Assembly: GCF_038396785.1 (NCBI RefSeq)
Contig: NZ_CP151087.1
Location: 5,084,001 to 5,148,000, forward strand
Source of the DNA: Sphingobacterium thalpophilum
GTDB lineage: Bacteria; Bacteroidota; Bacteroidia; Sphingobacteriales; Sphingobacteriaceae
Length of the DNA: 64,000 nt
Direction: 5' to 3'
The notes below the pieces were generated by a model. That model saw nothing but the letters and a program-made list of their open reading frames with translations, did no database searches and was not told the origin of the DNA. Of the stretch, positions 27,349 to 36,710 are shown piece after piece; the first letter of the stretch is position 1, and the number at the start of each line of letters is the position of its first letter. The position numbers and the translations under genes were made by a program.

Positions 27349-28071
27349 TTAATAGGTTGGTAGGTCACTAACATCAATCTTGGACTTAATAAATGGTGCA
27401 GCGGCACTAAGCACCACGCTTGGACTCTTTGCGAGATCAAGACCATTTGAATCCACTACTTCTTGATTGGCAAAACTGCCGTTGTCGATCATATCCCTGA
27501 CCCAAGCAGCATGTCGTGCTTCAACGGAAACAATCTTACCTGCCAATAGTAAATAATTGACATCTTTGATTAGCCAACCAGCACCATTGTAGGCCGAAAC
27601 ACCAAGGTCTTCAAATGTTTTTGCTGTTGCCAGTACTGTTTCACGGCTACTGAAATTGACGCCAGCTAGGTTAAATTCTAGACTTGAAATGGCTTTTGCA
27701 CCCAAGGCCACTTTGAAAAACTCACGGTGTGCAATTTCATGATCACGGATATCGGTGAAAAAAGATTTTTCCATATCCGTCATACCGCTATAGGGATTAT
27801 TGACTAACTGGATGTAGAATGCGGCTTCAAGTTGTTCAAGTGCATAGGCATAATTTAGGATAGCAATGTCGCCGCTGCCAAAATACATGCCCTTGCCGCC
27901 GTTATCCATACCATCGTCGTGGTCTTTTTTACAGCTCGACATACCGAGTATGGCTAATGTCGCTGCGCTGGCTCCTGCATATTTTAAAAAGTCTCTTCGT
28001 CTGAGATCTCTTTTGTCCATGTCACTATTGGAGTTCAATAGTGTTTCGTTGTGGGAGGTTATCTTTTCCAT
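27349..28071 (-). CDS. Ferritin-like domain protein with Tat-like lipoprotein signal
   Basis: 240 residues. The N-terminus LRRRDFLKYAGASAATLAIL followed by GMSSC has a twin-arginine motif and a lipobox, so the protein is probably folded with its metal in the cytoplasm, exported by Tat and lipidated. Di-iron pattern: LEQLEAAFY, IRDHEIAHREFFKVALG, FEDLGVSAYNG and VSVEARHAAWVR. It is a paralogue of its downstream neighbour. Convergent placement with the sigma/anti-sigma genes suggests a stress-response locus. Confidence 0.85.
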   Translation of the reverse strand: MEKITSHNETLLNSNSDMDKRDLRRRDFLKYAGASAATLAILGMSSCKKDHDDGMDNGGKGMYFGSGDIAILNYAYALEQLEAAFYIQLVNNPYSGMTDMEKSFFTDIRDHEIAHREFFKVALGAKAISSLEFNLAGVNFSSRETVLATAKTFEDLGVSAYNGAGWLIKDVNYLLLAGKIVSVEARHAAWVRDMIDNGSFANQEVVDSNGLDLAKSPSVVLSAAAPFIKSKIDVSDLPTY

Positions 28072-28670
28072 AACAAAAGTCTTTTAGTTTATAATTTTTT
28101 CTCTGTACTTATACCCATTTACGACTTTTGGGAAAGCTTGGATTTCACAAGTTCAATTTTTTTTAAAATATTTTTTTCGCATTGAAAAACTGATATAATC
28201 TTCTCCTTTATGGGCGCCAAAGACAGAACAATCCTAAAAGATTTCGATGATTTCTATTTTCAATCGACTCAGGTATATATTATTCGTTACATTTATTGCA
28301 TGTTCGTTTCAGATGGCGTGTTATTAGGAAAGGATAACAGTTGGCTTTGGATAATTTTAAGCGCAAAAGGTAGGCGGGAGTGGAGTACTTATTGTTGGTA
28401 GACTTTTAATCTAATAGTTTGTTTTTTTATTTAAAACTATTTTAACGTAGTGGTGTTCATGTTTATATTTATCATGCTATTAGCGCTGGTTTTCGATGTT
28501 TTACTATAGAATCAGGAGTGTTAATACAAAATATATTTTAGTTGGGCGTGGGAATGATTAAATCAATTGTTGGAAGATTAGTGAAATATTATTTATACGC
28601 TAGAGCAAGCTAGATATTAGAACCTATAAAGATTTCGAAGATAAAACTAACAACGAATACAGGCTTTTGT
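28072..28670. other. 600-bp region without a convincing gene
   Basis: A/T-rich leader region between the divergent ferritin-like operon and the hybrid kinase. A 63-codon open frame at 28210-28401 has no homology I recognise and poor composition. I see no clear terminator, repeat or RNA gene. Confidence 0.5.
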
Positions 28671-31484
28671 ATGAATGCTAAATTGTCGCCTACAAATGAA
28701 TCGGATCGAATACGCGTGTTGCATGAGTACGAAATTTTAAATACTGCAACAGAGGAAGAATTCGATCGCATTACAAAAATTGCATCGCTTGTATGTGGTA
28801 CACCTATTTCATTGATCTCGTTGGTGGATAAAGACAGGCAGTGGTTTAAGTCGCGCGTTGGTTTGGAGACTGAAGAAACCAGACGGGATGTATCTTTCTG
28901 CCAGTATACCCTGGAAGAAGATCAACTGATGGAAGTTGAAGATGCTGAAAAAGACGAACGTTTCAAATCCAATGAACTCGTTACCCGAGAACCAAATATC
29001 CGTTATTATGCTGGTTTACCATTAATCGATCCCAATGGCTATGCCTTAGGTGCGCTATGTGTTATCGATCGTGTTCCAAGGCAACTCGACCAGCATCAAA
29101 AAGAAATTCTAACCCTTCTCCGGGATGAAGTTGTTACGCTTATTGTCAACAGAAAGGAGAAAGAAAAATACAGGGAAAGTGAACAAAAGCTGAAAGCATT
29201 TTTCGATAATTCTCAAGGGCTTATGTGTACCCACGATCTGAAAGGAAATTTCATCACCGTCAATGATGCTGGAGCCAGGATCTTAGGCTATACGAGAGAT
29301 GAGATTCAGGTATTATCACTTTTTGATATTGTTCCATCGGAGGGGCACAAGAATTTACAAAACTACCTGGATGCGATTGTTCGGCATGGAACAATCAAAG
29401 GAGAAATGCGTACCATGACTCGTTCGGGTGACATGCGTATCTGGATGTTTAACAATATTCTCCAGGCCAGTGAAAAAAAAATACCTTATGTGATTGGTAA
29501 TGCAGTAGATATTACAGAAGAACATTTTCTAGAAAAGAAACTTAAGCACGCACAGGCCACATTGATACGGACCGGCAGGGTAGCTAGAATTGGGGGCTGG
29601 GAATATACACCTGCTGATGGGAAGATAGTATGGTCCGAAATTACGAGAGAGATTCATGAAGCACCTGAAGACTATGAACCAGACCTGACAACTGCATTAC
29701 AGTTCTATAAAGAGGGATCAAGTAGAAAAAAAATACAGACTGCAATTGAACACGCACTCGCTACGGGAGAAGCTTGGGATTTAGAACTTGAGATTGTCAC
29801 CTTCGCTGGTCATGAACTGTGGATACGTGCCTTGGGAAATGCCGATTTTGAAAATGGTCATTGTGTCCGTTTATATGGTACTTTTCAGGATATTGATAAG
29901 CGTAAACGTATCGAAGCAGAGTCTTCCAATTCAAAAAAATTACTTGCAGAAGTGTTGGAAGCAACCTCTGCTGTCGGTATTATTGCGACCGACAATGCTG
30001 GTGTAATTACATTGTTTAACACAGGGGCCGAAAACCTCTTGGGATACCGTAGTGAAGAAGTAATTGGTAAATTTGGTCTTGCACACTTTCATCTAGAAGA
30101 GGAGCTTGTTTTGAGGGCGAAAGAACTGGAGGTCGAATTGGGACATTCAGTTGATAAACTTCGGCTCTTTGTAGATATGGCAGAGCTGCACGGCGCTGAG
30201 CAGCGCGAGTGGACCTATTGTCGAAAAGATGGATCTCAATTATATGTTTCCTTAGCAGTTACTCATATTAGGGATGTTAACGATAATGACATCGGTTATC
30301 TTGCGATTGCGACAGATATTAGTCGGATTATTCATCAACGCGAGGAGCTGGAAAAGGCAAAATTAGTAGCCGAGCAGGCAAATGCAGCAAAATCACAATT
30401 TTTGGCAAATATGAGCCACGAACTTCGTACACCGCTGAATGGAATTGTTGGCTTTACCGATCTATTGCTTGGAACAGCATTGGAGGATACGCAAAAGGAA
30501 TACCTTACGATCGTTGATCAATCCGCTAATTTATTGCTTGGCATCGTAAATGACATTTTGGACTTCTCTAAAATTGAAGCCGGCAAATTAGAACTGGAGA
30601 TTGAACAGACCGATCTCTACGACTTGGTTATTCAGCTGACGAACTTTCTTAATCTGCAGATCAAAACCAAAAATCTAGCGTTTTATCTGAATATCGCTGC
30701 CGATGTACCGCATTATATCTGGGTTGACGCCCTCCGTATCAAGCAAGTATTGATGAATTTATTGAGCAACGCCACAAAATTTACCGAGAAAGGAACCATT
30801 GAACTAGGCATTACGGTAGAATCACATGATACAGACCAGGCTGTTCTGTGCTTTAGTGTCAAAGACACAGGCATAGGTATCAAAGAAGACAAATTGGAGC
30901 GGATATTTGATGCATTTACGCAAGAAGATAACTCGATGACTAAACGTTATGGCGGCACTGGTTTAGGACTGACGATATCGAATAAACTGCTTAAAATGAT
31001 GGACAGTGAATTGAAGTTGGAGAGTACTTTTGGTGTAGGCAGCCGTTTCTTTTTCAACATTCATGTGCGTTCTATCTGGGAAATAAATGAGTGGCAGGAA
31101 TTGAAAAAAATAAAGGATGTACTCGTTGTAGCCGAGGAAGAATCTGAACGAAATGCCTTGGCTCGGATGTTATCTTTAAAGAATATTGATAGCGTACAGG
31201 CAAAAACTGGATTTGAAGTATTACAGATGTTAAAAGGGGGGCGCTGTTTTGACGCTATCTTGATCGACAATCAATTGCCTATTATCAGTGGTATCGAAAC
31301 AATAAAGAATGTTCGCGAAAAAAAATTTAATAACAATTTTGAGCAGAACATCATTCCCATTTTTAGTGCTGAAGAGCAAGACATAGAACCGCTTTGTCAT
31401 TCTCTGGCTATAAATTATTGGTTAATCAAACCTGTTAAACCTGAGGACCTGTACACTGCCTTGATAAAGGTGACTACTTCTTAG
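28671..31484 (+). CDS. Hybrid sensor histidine kinase (GAF-PAS-PAS-PAS-HisKA-HATPase-REC)
   Basis: 937 residues, no membrane helix, so a cytoplasmic sensor. A GAF domain (about 20-160, ITKIASLVCGTPISLISLVD) is followed by three PAS-type segments (about 175-290, 300-420 and 430-555) and a HisKA domain with phospho-accepting His near 583 (MSHELRTPLNGI). The HATPase domain has NLLSNATKF, DTGIGI and GGTGLGL. The C-terminal receiver keeps VVAEEESE, the Asp in ILIDNQLP and the Lys in LIKPVKPEDL, so it should be able to accept phosphate. No partner regulator is adjacent. Confidence 0.94.
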   Translation: MNAKLSPTNESDRIRVLHEYEILNTATEEEFDRITKIASLVCGTPISLISLVDKDRQWFKSRVGLETEETRRDVSFCQYTLEEDQLMEVEDAEKDERFKSNELVTREPNIRYYAGLPLIDPNGYALGALCVIDRVPRQLDQHQKEILTLLRDEVVTLIVNRKEKEKYRESEQKLKAFFDNSQGLMCTHDLKGNFITVNDAGARILGYTRDEIQVLSLFDIVPSEGHKNLQNYLDAIVRHGTIKGEMRTMTRSGDMRIWMFNNILQASEKKIPYVIGNAVDITEEHFLEKKLKHAQATLIRTGRVARIGGWEYTPADGKIVWSEITREIHEAPEDYEPDLTTALQFYKEGSSRKKIQTAIEHALATGEAWDLELEIVTFAGHELWIRALGNADFENGHCVRLYGTFQDIDKRKRIEAESSNSKKLLAEVLEATSAVGIIATDNAGVITLFNTGAENLLGYRSEEVIGKFGLAHFHLEEELVLRAKELEVELGHSVDKLRLFVDMAELHGAEQREWTYCRKDGSQLYVSLAVTHIRDVNDNDIGYLAIATDISRIIHQREELEKAKLVAEQANAAKSQFLANMSHELRTPLNGIVGFTDLLLGTALEDTQKEYLTIVDQSANLLLGIVNDILDFSKIEAGKLELEIEQTDLYDLVIQLTNFLNLQIKTKNLAFYLNIAADVPHYIWVDALRIKQVLMNLLSNATKFTEKGTIELGITVESHDTDQAVLCFSVKDTGIGIKEDKLERIFDAFTQEDNSMTKRYGGTGLGLTISNKLLKMMDSELKLESTFGVGSRFFFNIHVRSIWEINEWQELKKIKDVLVVAEEESERNALARMLSLKNIDSVQAKTGFEVLQMLKGGRCFDAILIDNQLPIISGIETIKNVREKKFNNNFEQNIIPIFSAEEQDIEPLCHSLAINYWLIKPVKPEDLYTALIKVTTS

Positions 31485-31695
31485 TTTGAGTTAATCCATT
31501 GGTTTATGGATCGATATTTCCGAATTTATTGTCCTGGTCTAAAGTTATCCCTATATAAACCTGCAATATTATTTCTAGATAGCGCAATGTTTCAATCATT
31601 GTGAATTCAAGAAGGCATGTAAACATTATCGCAAGTTTCGGATTTTATAAGATGATCTTTCAGTATAGTTTTGTGTTAAATAATGAAAAAACACG

Positions 31696-32430
31696 ATGCA
31701 AATTTTTAAAGACAAAGTCATTTTGGTTACAGGAACCAATAGAGGGATAGGCAAATCACTGGTAACTGCATTGCTCAACAACGGAGCAGGGAAGATATAT
31801 GCAAGCTGTAGGGATTTAAAAAAGATGCCAGTATTTGCTGATGATCGGATAGTACCTTTACAGCTAGACATCACAGATATTAAACAAGTAGCAAGGATTG
31901 CAGTCGCTGCATCAGATACTGAAATTCTGATCAATAACGCAGGAACCTTAAGCCCAGGGAATATTTTACAAGGAGAGCTATCAGGGATGGAAAAAGATCT
32001 GGAGGTAAATTATTTTGGAACAATAAAGATGATGCGTGCATTTGCGCCAATTCTTATACAGAATAGACCATCTATGATGATCAACATTGTTTCGATAGCA
32101 GCCTATTCTCCTTTACCTTCGATTGCTGGGTATGCCGCCTCCAAAGCAGCTCTTTATTCCGCTACGCAATCTGTTCGGATCGAACTGGCTAAAAATGATG
32201 TGAAGGTTTTCGCTGTCAACCCCGGGGCGATTGCTGCCGATATGAATAAGGGAAGTGACTGGGACATGCCAGCCCCAGATAGTATAGCTATAAAGATTTT
32301 AGAAAGTATAGCTGCCGGAAAACTTGATATTGTCCCGGATGAAATGGGACAAGGTATGTATGCCGCATGGCGAGAAGAACCTGCGAATCTGTCAAAAATA
32401 TTTGCTGATCTCTATCATGCAGAAAAATAA
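31696..32430 (+). CDS. Short-chain dehydrogenase/reductase
   Basis: 244 residues. Rossmann motif GTNRGIGKSL (TGxxxGIG variant), NNAG, the catalytic Ser in NIVSIAAYSP and the YAASKAA active site (YxxxK). It oxidises or reduces an unknown small molecule with NAD(P). A single gene followed by a clear terminator. Confidence 0.92.
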   Translation: MQIFKDKVILVTGTNRGIGKSLVTALLNNGAGKIYASCRDLKKMPVFADDRIVPLQLDITDIKQVARIAVAASDTEILINNAGTLSPGNILQGELSGMEKDLEVNYFGTIKMMRAFAPILIQNRPSMMINIVSIAAYSPLPSIAGYAASKAALYSATQSVRIELAKNDVKVFAVNPGAIAADMNKGSDWDMPAPDSIAIKILESIAAGKLDIVPDEMGQGMYAAWREEPANLSKIFADLYHAEK

Positions 32431-32444
32431 AGGTCTATGTATTA

Positions 32445-32483
32445 TTCGGCGTTCTCTATGGTGATAAGAAACGCCGAACATTT
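32445..32483 (+). terminator. Terminator after the SDR gene
   Basis: TTCGGCGTT and AACGCCGAA form a perfect 9-bp stem 14 bp after the stop, followed by CATTTTG. The T-run is weak but the stem is strong. Confidence 0.65.
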
Positions 32484-32638
32484 TGCTTAAGTTCAAAAAA
32501 AAATCACTATTTACCATAGATATTTAACAATCTTCGCTTTCTCTGTAGAAATAGTAACGCTAGAAAATTGTCAAAAAATTAAAATATAAAATAGCGCGTC
32601 AAAAGAATACTGGAGTATATGATTGTCGATATTGATTG

Positions 32639-33718
32639 CTATTCCTTAGATTTTAGGTAGGGGATACGATATTGTTCATCAAATCTTTTCTTGTCATCCC
32701 GATAACTACTGACTGCACCGAGTTTATGCATCATTTTGATATAACACCAAGCGAGATCAATCTGATAAGGTTTAAAACCACTCCGTGCACTCTTAGGATA
32801 TAAATGATGGTTGTTGTGCCATTCACCCGCTACAATGCCGGGCCATAACTGATTTATAGATTTGTCTTTCTCATTGAAATCAATACCTTCACGTTGCTTG
32901 TCTTCACCTTTTGCATGGCCTTCATAGTTGAATGTCCGTACACCGATTGCCCAGAAACCGGCCGCACCAAAGAGTGTACAGGCAAGCGCGTGGCCACCGA
33001 TCAAATAGAAAATGGCATACCAAAAAGCCCAGTTTAGTATCCAGGATCCGATAGCATGAGAAGGATTTACGTACGACCCCCATTTTCGATATTGTGCATA
33101 ACTATTGGCGGTTACACCAGTGTGTCGCATCAGTAATTTGACACGGTTATATGAATTTTCTGTAAGGTCCTTAGCAATAGGCTGATGATTTACATCGGCT
33201 AAAAAACAGTATAGAAAGCCAGCCTGTGCATTATAAGGGTCACCAGGGGTGTCAGATTTTGCGTGATGAACATGATGTGAAATCACATATATTTCTTCTG
33301 GAATTACATTAATAGTCAGATTCTGTGTGAATAAACGCCAGAATCCGTTCCGGAATTTAAATGCGCCGTGTGTTGCAAATCGATGGTGCCATATCGTACC
33401 ATGAGTCCCCATAACGATCATACTGTAGATAAATGCTGCCAAGACAGTCCACCAACTGAAGTGGTACAGCAAAAAGATGATAAAAAAGGGGATGAGGCAA
33501 GCTACTTTTAGCCAGCTAAAAAAGGGTAACCAATTTCTTTTATCTTTAAAAATATTGAGGCGTTTGAAGAATTCTTTGAAAATTTCTTTTTTGCTTGGCT
33601 TAACGAGGTTTCCATCGTTGTCTTTCCATCCGTAGGTAGGAACTTGCAGAACATGGTCTAAAAAGGGCATTTGTGGTTGATGTAAATTATAATATTTGCT
33701 AAAGTTACCATTTAACAT
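32639..33718 (-). CDS. Membrane fatty-acid (acyl-CoA type) desaturase
   Basis: 359 residues with several membrane helices and the three histidine boxes of di-iron desaturases: HHRFATHGAF (HxxxxH), SHHVHHAKSD (HxxHH) and EWHNNHHLYP (HxxHH). It introduces a double bond, probably delta-9, into acyl chains and would adjust membrane fluidity. It is monocistronic. Confidence 0.9.
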   Translation of the reverse strand: MLNGNFSKYYNLHQPQMPFLDHVLQVPTYGWKDNDGNLVKPSKKEIFKEFFKRLNIFKDKRNWLPFFSWLKVACLIPFFIIFLLYHFSWWTVLAAFIYSMIVMGTHGTIWHHRFATHGAFKFRNGFWRLFTQNLTINVIPEEIYVISHHVHHAKSDTPGDPYNAQAGFLYCFLADVNHQPIAKDLTENSYNRVKLLMRHTGVTANSYAQYRKWGSYVNPSHAIGSWILNWAFWYAIFYLIGGHALACTLFGAAGFWAIGVRTFNYEGHAKGEDKQREGIDFNEKDKSINQLWPGIVAGEWHNNHHLYPKSARSGFKPYQIDLAWCYIKMMHKLGAVSSYRDDKKRFDEQYRIPYLKSKE

Positions 33719-34075
33719 CGTTAAAAAGTGTTAATACGAAAAGTTTAACATATCCTTAAGATGTATCAGGCTATTTGGAAAAATAAAATACTGTAGGGAA
33801 AGCGAATCCCATACGCGGTAAGTTTAATCTTATATAGTTTTCGATATTCACTCATACAATCGACGTTTTTTCCTCGGAACTTAATCGCTATTTATTCGCT
33901 CCCAACCGAAGAAGCACCGAACAAGTTCCGAACAAGCACCGAACAAGCACCGAGTAATCTCCGAAGATGATAGCTATTCATTAGCTCTACAATTTCCATC
34001 ATCCTGGTTGGTATAGAGTTCTAAATTTCTTCTAAATTGTTTTTGAATTTTATGAAATCATTAATAAAAAAGAAC
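33719..34075. other. Intergenic region with 11-bp repeat array
   Basis: About 350 bp between the divergent desaturase and PepSY-like genes. It holds the CCGAA-type repeat array listed separately; otherwise it is A/T-rich with no gene seen. Confidence 0.5.
33900..33965. repeat. Array of six 11-bp units ending in CCGAA
   Basis: Units such as CAAGCACCGAA repeat with strict 11-bp spacing: TCCCAACCGAA, GAAGCACCGAA, CAAGTTCCGAA, CAAGCACCGAA, CAAGCACCGAG, TAATCTCCGAA. The locally high GC stands out from the A/T-rich surroundings. The period is close to one helical turn. It lies upstream of a TonB-receptor remnant operon. Function is unknown. Confidence 0.7.
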
Positions 34076-34504
34076 ATGAAAAGATTAATTTTTATTTTGG
34101 CTCTGATGGTAAGTGTATCATTGGTCAAAGCTCAAGAAGTCTCATATAAGAAAGTTCCATCAGTAATTAGGCTTGCGTTTCAACAGAAATACCCGAATGT
34201 AAAGTCTGTAAAAAGGGAAAAAGAAAAGGGAAATTATGAAGCTGGATTTAAGGATGGGAAAATTAATAATTCCGTTCTTATAAATGCCGCAGGAGATATC
34301 ATTGAAACCGAGGTTGGAATTCCCGCCGGAGAGCTTCCCGCAGAGGCTAAAGCTTATGTAATCAAAAACTATTCCCATCAAAATATCAAAGAAGCAGCCA
34401 AAATTACTGATGCTAGAAATAATGTTAGCTATGAGGCTGAAGTCGATGGTAGGGACTTAATTTTTGGTGATAAGGGTAAATTTCTAAAGGAGGTTAGGGA
34501 TTAG
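34076..34504 (+). CDS. PepSY-like (DUF2874-type) exported protein
   Basis: 142 residues from MKRLIFILALMVSVSLVKAQ, a good signal peptide; the open frame extends upstream with only short additions. Two PepSY-like repeats are visible: VPSVIRLAFQQKYPNVKSVKREKEKGNYEAGFK and ELPAEAKAYVIKNYSHQNIKEAAKITDARNNVSYEAEV. Such proteins often precede TonB receptors in Bacteroidota, and here a receptor remnant follows after 3 bp. Confidence 0.82.
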   Translation: MKRLIFILALMVSVSLVKAQEVSYKKVPSVIRLAFQQKYPNVKSVKREKEKGNYEAGFKDGKINNSVLINAAGDIIETEVGIPAGELPAEAKAYVIKNYSHQNIKEAAKITDARNNVSYEAEVDGRDLIFGDKGKFLKEVRD

Positions 34505-34507
34505 ATT

Positions 34508-35320
34508 ATGGTTCAATTACGGTTATTTTTTATTTTTATTTTAGTCATAGTTTCTTCGGTTGTTTCTGCACAGGTATCGTCTGTTACCCTTTCAGGTATT
34601 ATAAAAAATAAGACGGATAAATTGGCTATTCAATACGTTAATGTTGTGGTCAAATCTGATAAAGACGGCGCTTTTATCGCCGGAACGATGACAAACGATG
34701 AAGGCCGGTTTACCATTTCCAAAATTAAGCCAGGAAATTACCAATTAAACATTTCATTTACAGGGTTTGAGGATAAGAAGCACCCCCTATTTGTTGGTAG
34801 TCTTTCGGAGTTTTTGGATATCCCAACGATCGAGTTGGAGGAGCATTCCATCGCATTGGAAGGGGTTACCGTGACTGCTCAGGCAGGTAATATAAGTAAT
34901 AAACTGGATAAGAAAATCTATTCCGTTGCCGATAATATAAGTCAGACCGGCGGTTCTGTTTTGCAGACGATGCAAAATTTGCCCGGAATTACAGTTCAGG
35001 ATGGCAAAGTTCAGCTGAGAGGCAATGACAAAGTCACCGTGCTGATTGATGGAAAACAAACCGCCTTGACAGGTTTTGGTAGCCAATCTGGGTTGGATAA
35101 TATTCCGTCATCAGCGATAGATAAAATAGAGATCATCAATAATCCTTCTTCGAAGTATGATGCCAACGGGAATGCAGGTATTATTAATATCATTATGAAG
35201 AAAAGTAATCAAAATGGATTTAATGGTAAAGTAGGTTTCAGTTCTGGATTGGGCTCATTATGGATACGGAAGGAAAATCTACCAACTATAAGACCACAAT
35301 ATAGTGCTACATTTTCTTGA
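34508..35320 (+). pseudogene. TonB-dependent receptor, 3' truncated
   Basis: Only 270 residues remain: signal peptide, CarboxypepD_reg-like domain (about 25-115) and a plug with TVTAQAGNISNKLDKKIYSV, LPGITVQDGKVQLRGNDKVTVLIDGKQTAL and NPSSKYDANGNAGIINIIMKKS. The barrel should then begin; GFNGKVGFSSGLGSLWIRKE and LPTIRPQY are barrel-like, but the frame then runs into unrelated DNA and stops (SATFS). The missing part would be about 500 residues. The break coincides with the end of the convergent neighbour. It cannot form a transporter. Confidence 0.85.
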
Positions 35321-36585
35321 TTAGGGGCCTCCACAATTAACATACCATCCTTTTCTATAAAGGCAAGTTTAAATGTGGGAGCTGTCTCAGCCGCATAGGT
35401 ACCCAAATAGCTATCGAGATCTTCGATGGAATGTTTTTTTTCCTGATATGGTTCTATAGCGGTAATATTTTCCATATTTTCCAAACGGGCCATTAATCCC
35501 CAGCCATAAAAATCATTGGATACCCCTACGAGTAATTGGTTTTCACCTTTTTTAAGCTTTAATCGAGCATTTCCATTCTGTACAGCTATTCTTCCGTCAG
35601 GATATTTTTTCATATTCTGACGGAAGATATTTTTGTCAGTGTAGGTGATCTGATCATTTAGATAAAGCCATATTTCATCCGAGAATCCAAGCTGGAGATT
35701 GACGAATGTAGGCTCCTTCACGGTAATAACGGCTTTTAGCCAAACTATCCTGCGTTTTTCTGTAGCCCCAAAGCGTCTAGTCAGGTTTATCAATCCATAT
35801 CGCTCAGCGGCTATTTTTTCTGTAAAGGCTTCGTCTTTCGGTAGGTCACGAAAAGTAGTTGGCTCCCTTCCTTCTTCCAAAGTCGTGGGCTGGGTTATAG
35901 ACCAATTTCGGATATAATTTGCTTCATGGCGGGTCAGGTCTACACCTTCAACCTGTGGTAATTCTTCCGTTTCGTTGGGTTTGATCTCGATATTGCTGAT
36001 GTAGGAGTCGCCATCAAATGCAATGTATCCGCTATGTTCGCGCCCCTCAAGTTTTGGTACCGTCAATCTGAGGCTATTGTTGACAAAAACCTGCATTTGC
36101 ATTCCGGAAATGACGAGTTTAATATGGTTCCATTCATCTGCTTTGGCCGCTGCAGCAGTCTGATATTGGGGATACATGTCCCACATGTTGACACCGTGTA
36201 AGATAGGACAGTACTGAATACCTTCATTGGCAAAAGGGTCGGTCATTTTAGGCACTCGCAGATAGACAATCTCTTGTTCTCTTTCATCTTTTCGATGGAA
36301 ATAAATGGCGCTGGCAAATTCTGTTTTCGCAGGTATCACATCATACTCGATGGTTCCATCTTTGAAAATCAAGTCTTTAATCATTACCGGACCAGATGCT
36401 GGAGCGATTTTTATTGCTCTACGACCCTTAAAATTTAGAAAATCGACTTTTCCGTTCTGAAAGACCCATTTTTCTGTGCTTAGTGTAATATTTGTGCCTG
36501 CTGATGTCTTAATTTTCTTTTCTTGAGCATCACTTTGGAATAAAGCGACCAATATTAAGACTAGTATCAAGAATGTTTTTTTCAT
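35209..36585 (-). pseudogene. Exported LamG/DUF1080-like protein, 3' end replaced at a junction
   Basis: 458 codons. A signal peptide (FLILVLILVALFQSDAQ) precedes a concanavalin-like domain of the 3-keto-disaccharide hydrolase/LamG type (IEYDVIPAKTEFASAIYFHR, EWNHIKLVISGMQMQVFVNN, GYIAFDGDSYISNIEI), and a second beta domain contains QLGFSDEIWLYLNDQ. After VEAPNQENVALY the frame reads antisense through the receptor remnant (CGLIVGRFSFRIHN onward), so the last 30 or so residues are not native. Probably only a short C-terminal piece is lost, so partial function is possible. Confidence 0.75.
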
Positions 36586-36646
36586 GTTAATAAAGTTTTT
36601 GATAAATTTAGCGTGTAGGCATTATTTTAACGCGTTCAACCTTGCA

Positions 36647-36676
36647 TCAAGTTTATTCAAGTTTGTTCAAGATGAT
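36647..36676. repeat. Three 10-bp repeats, TCAAGTTTRT type
   Basis: TCAAGTTTAT, TCAAGTTTGT and TCAAGATGAT follow one another with exact 10-bp spacing between two divergent genes. They are a possible operator array for the membrane-spanning regulator that starts 34 bp away. Confidence 0.5.
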
Positions 36677-36710
36677 TGTTTGTTTTTAAAATTTTGATAT
36701 GTAATAACTT

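Noticed and set aside
28210..28401. 63-codon plus-strand open frame in the 28.1-28.7 kb gap
   Set aside because: No recognisable motif, no good ribosome binding site and composition like the surrounding non-coding DNA.
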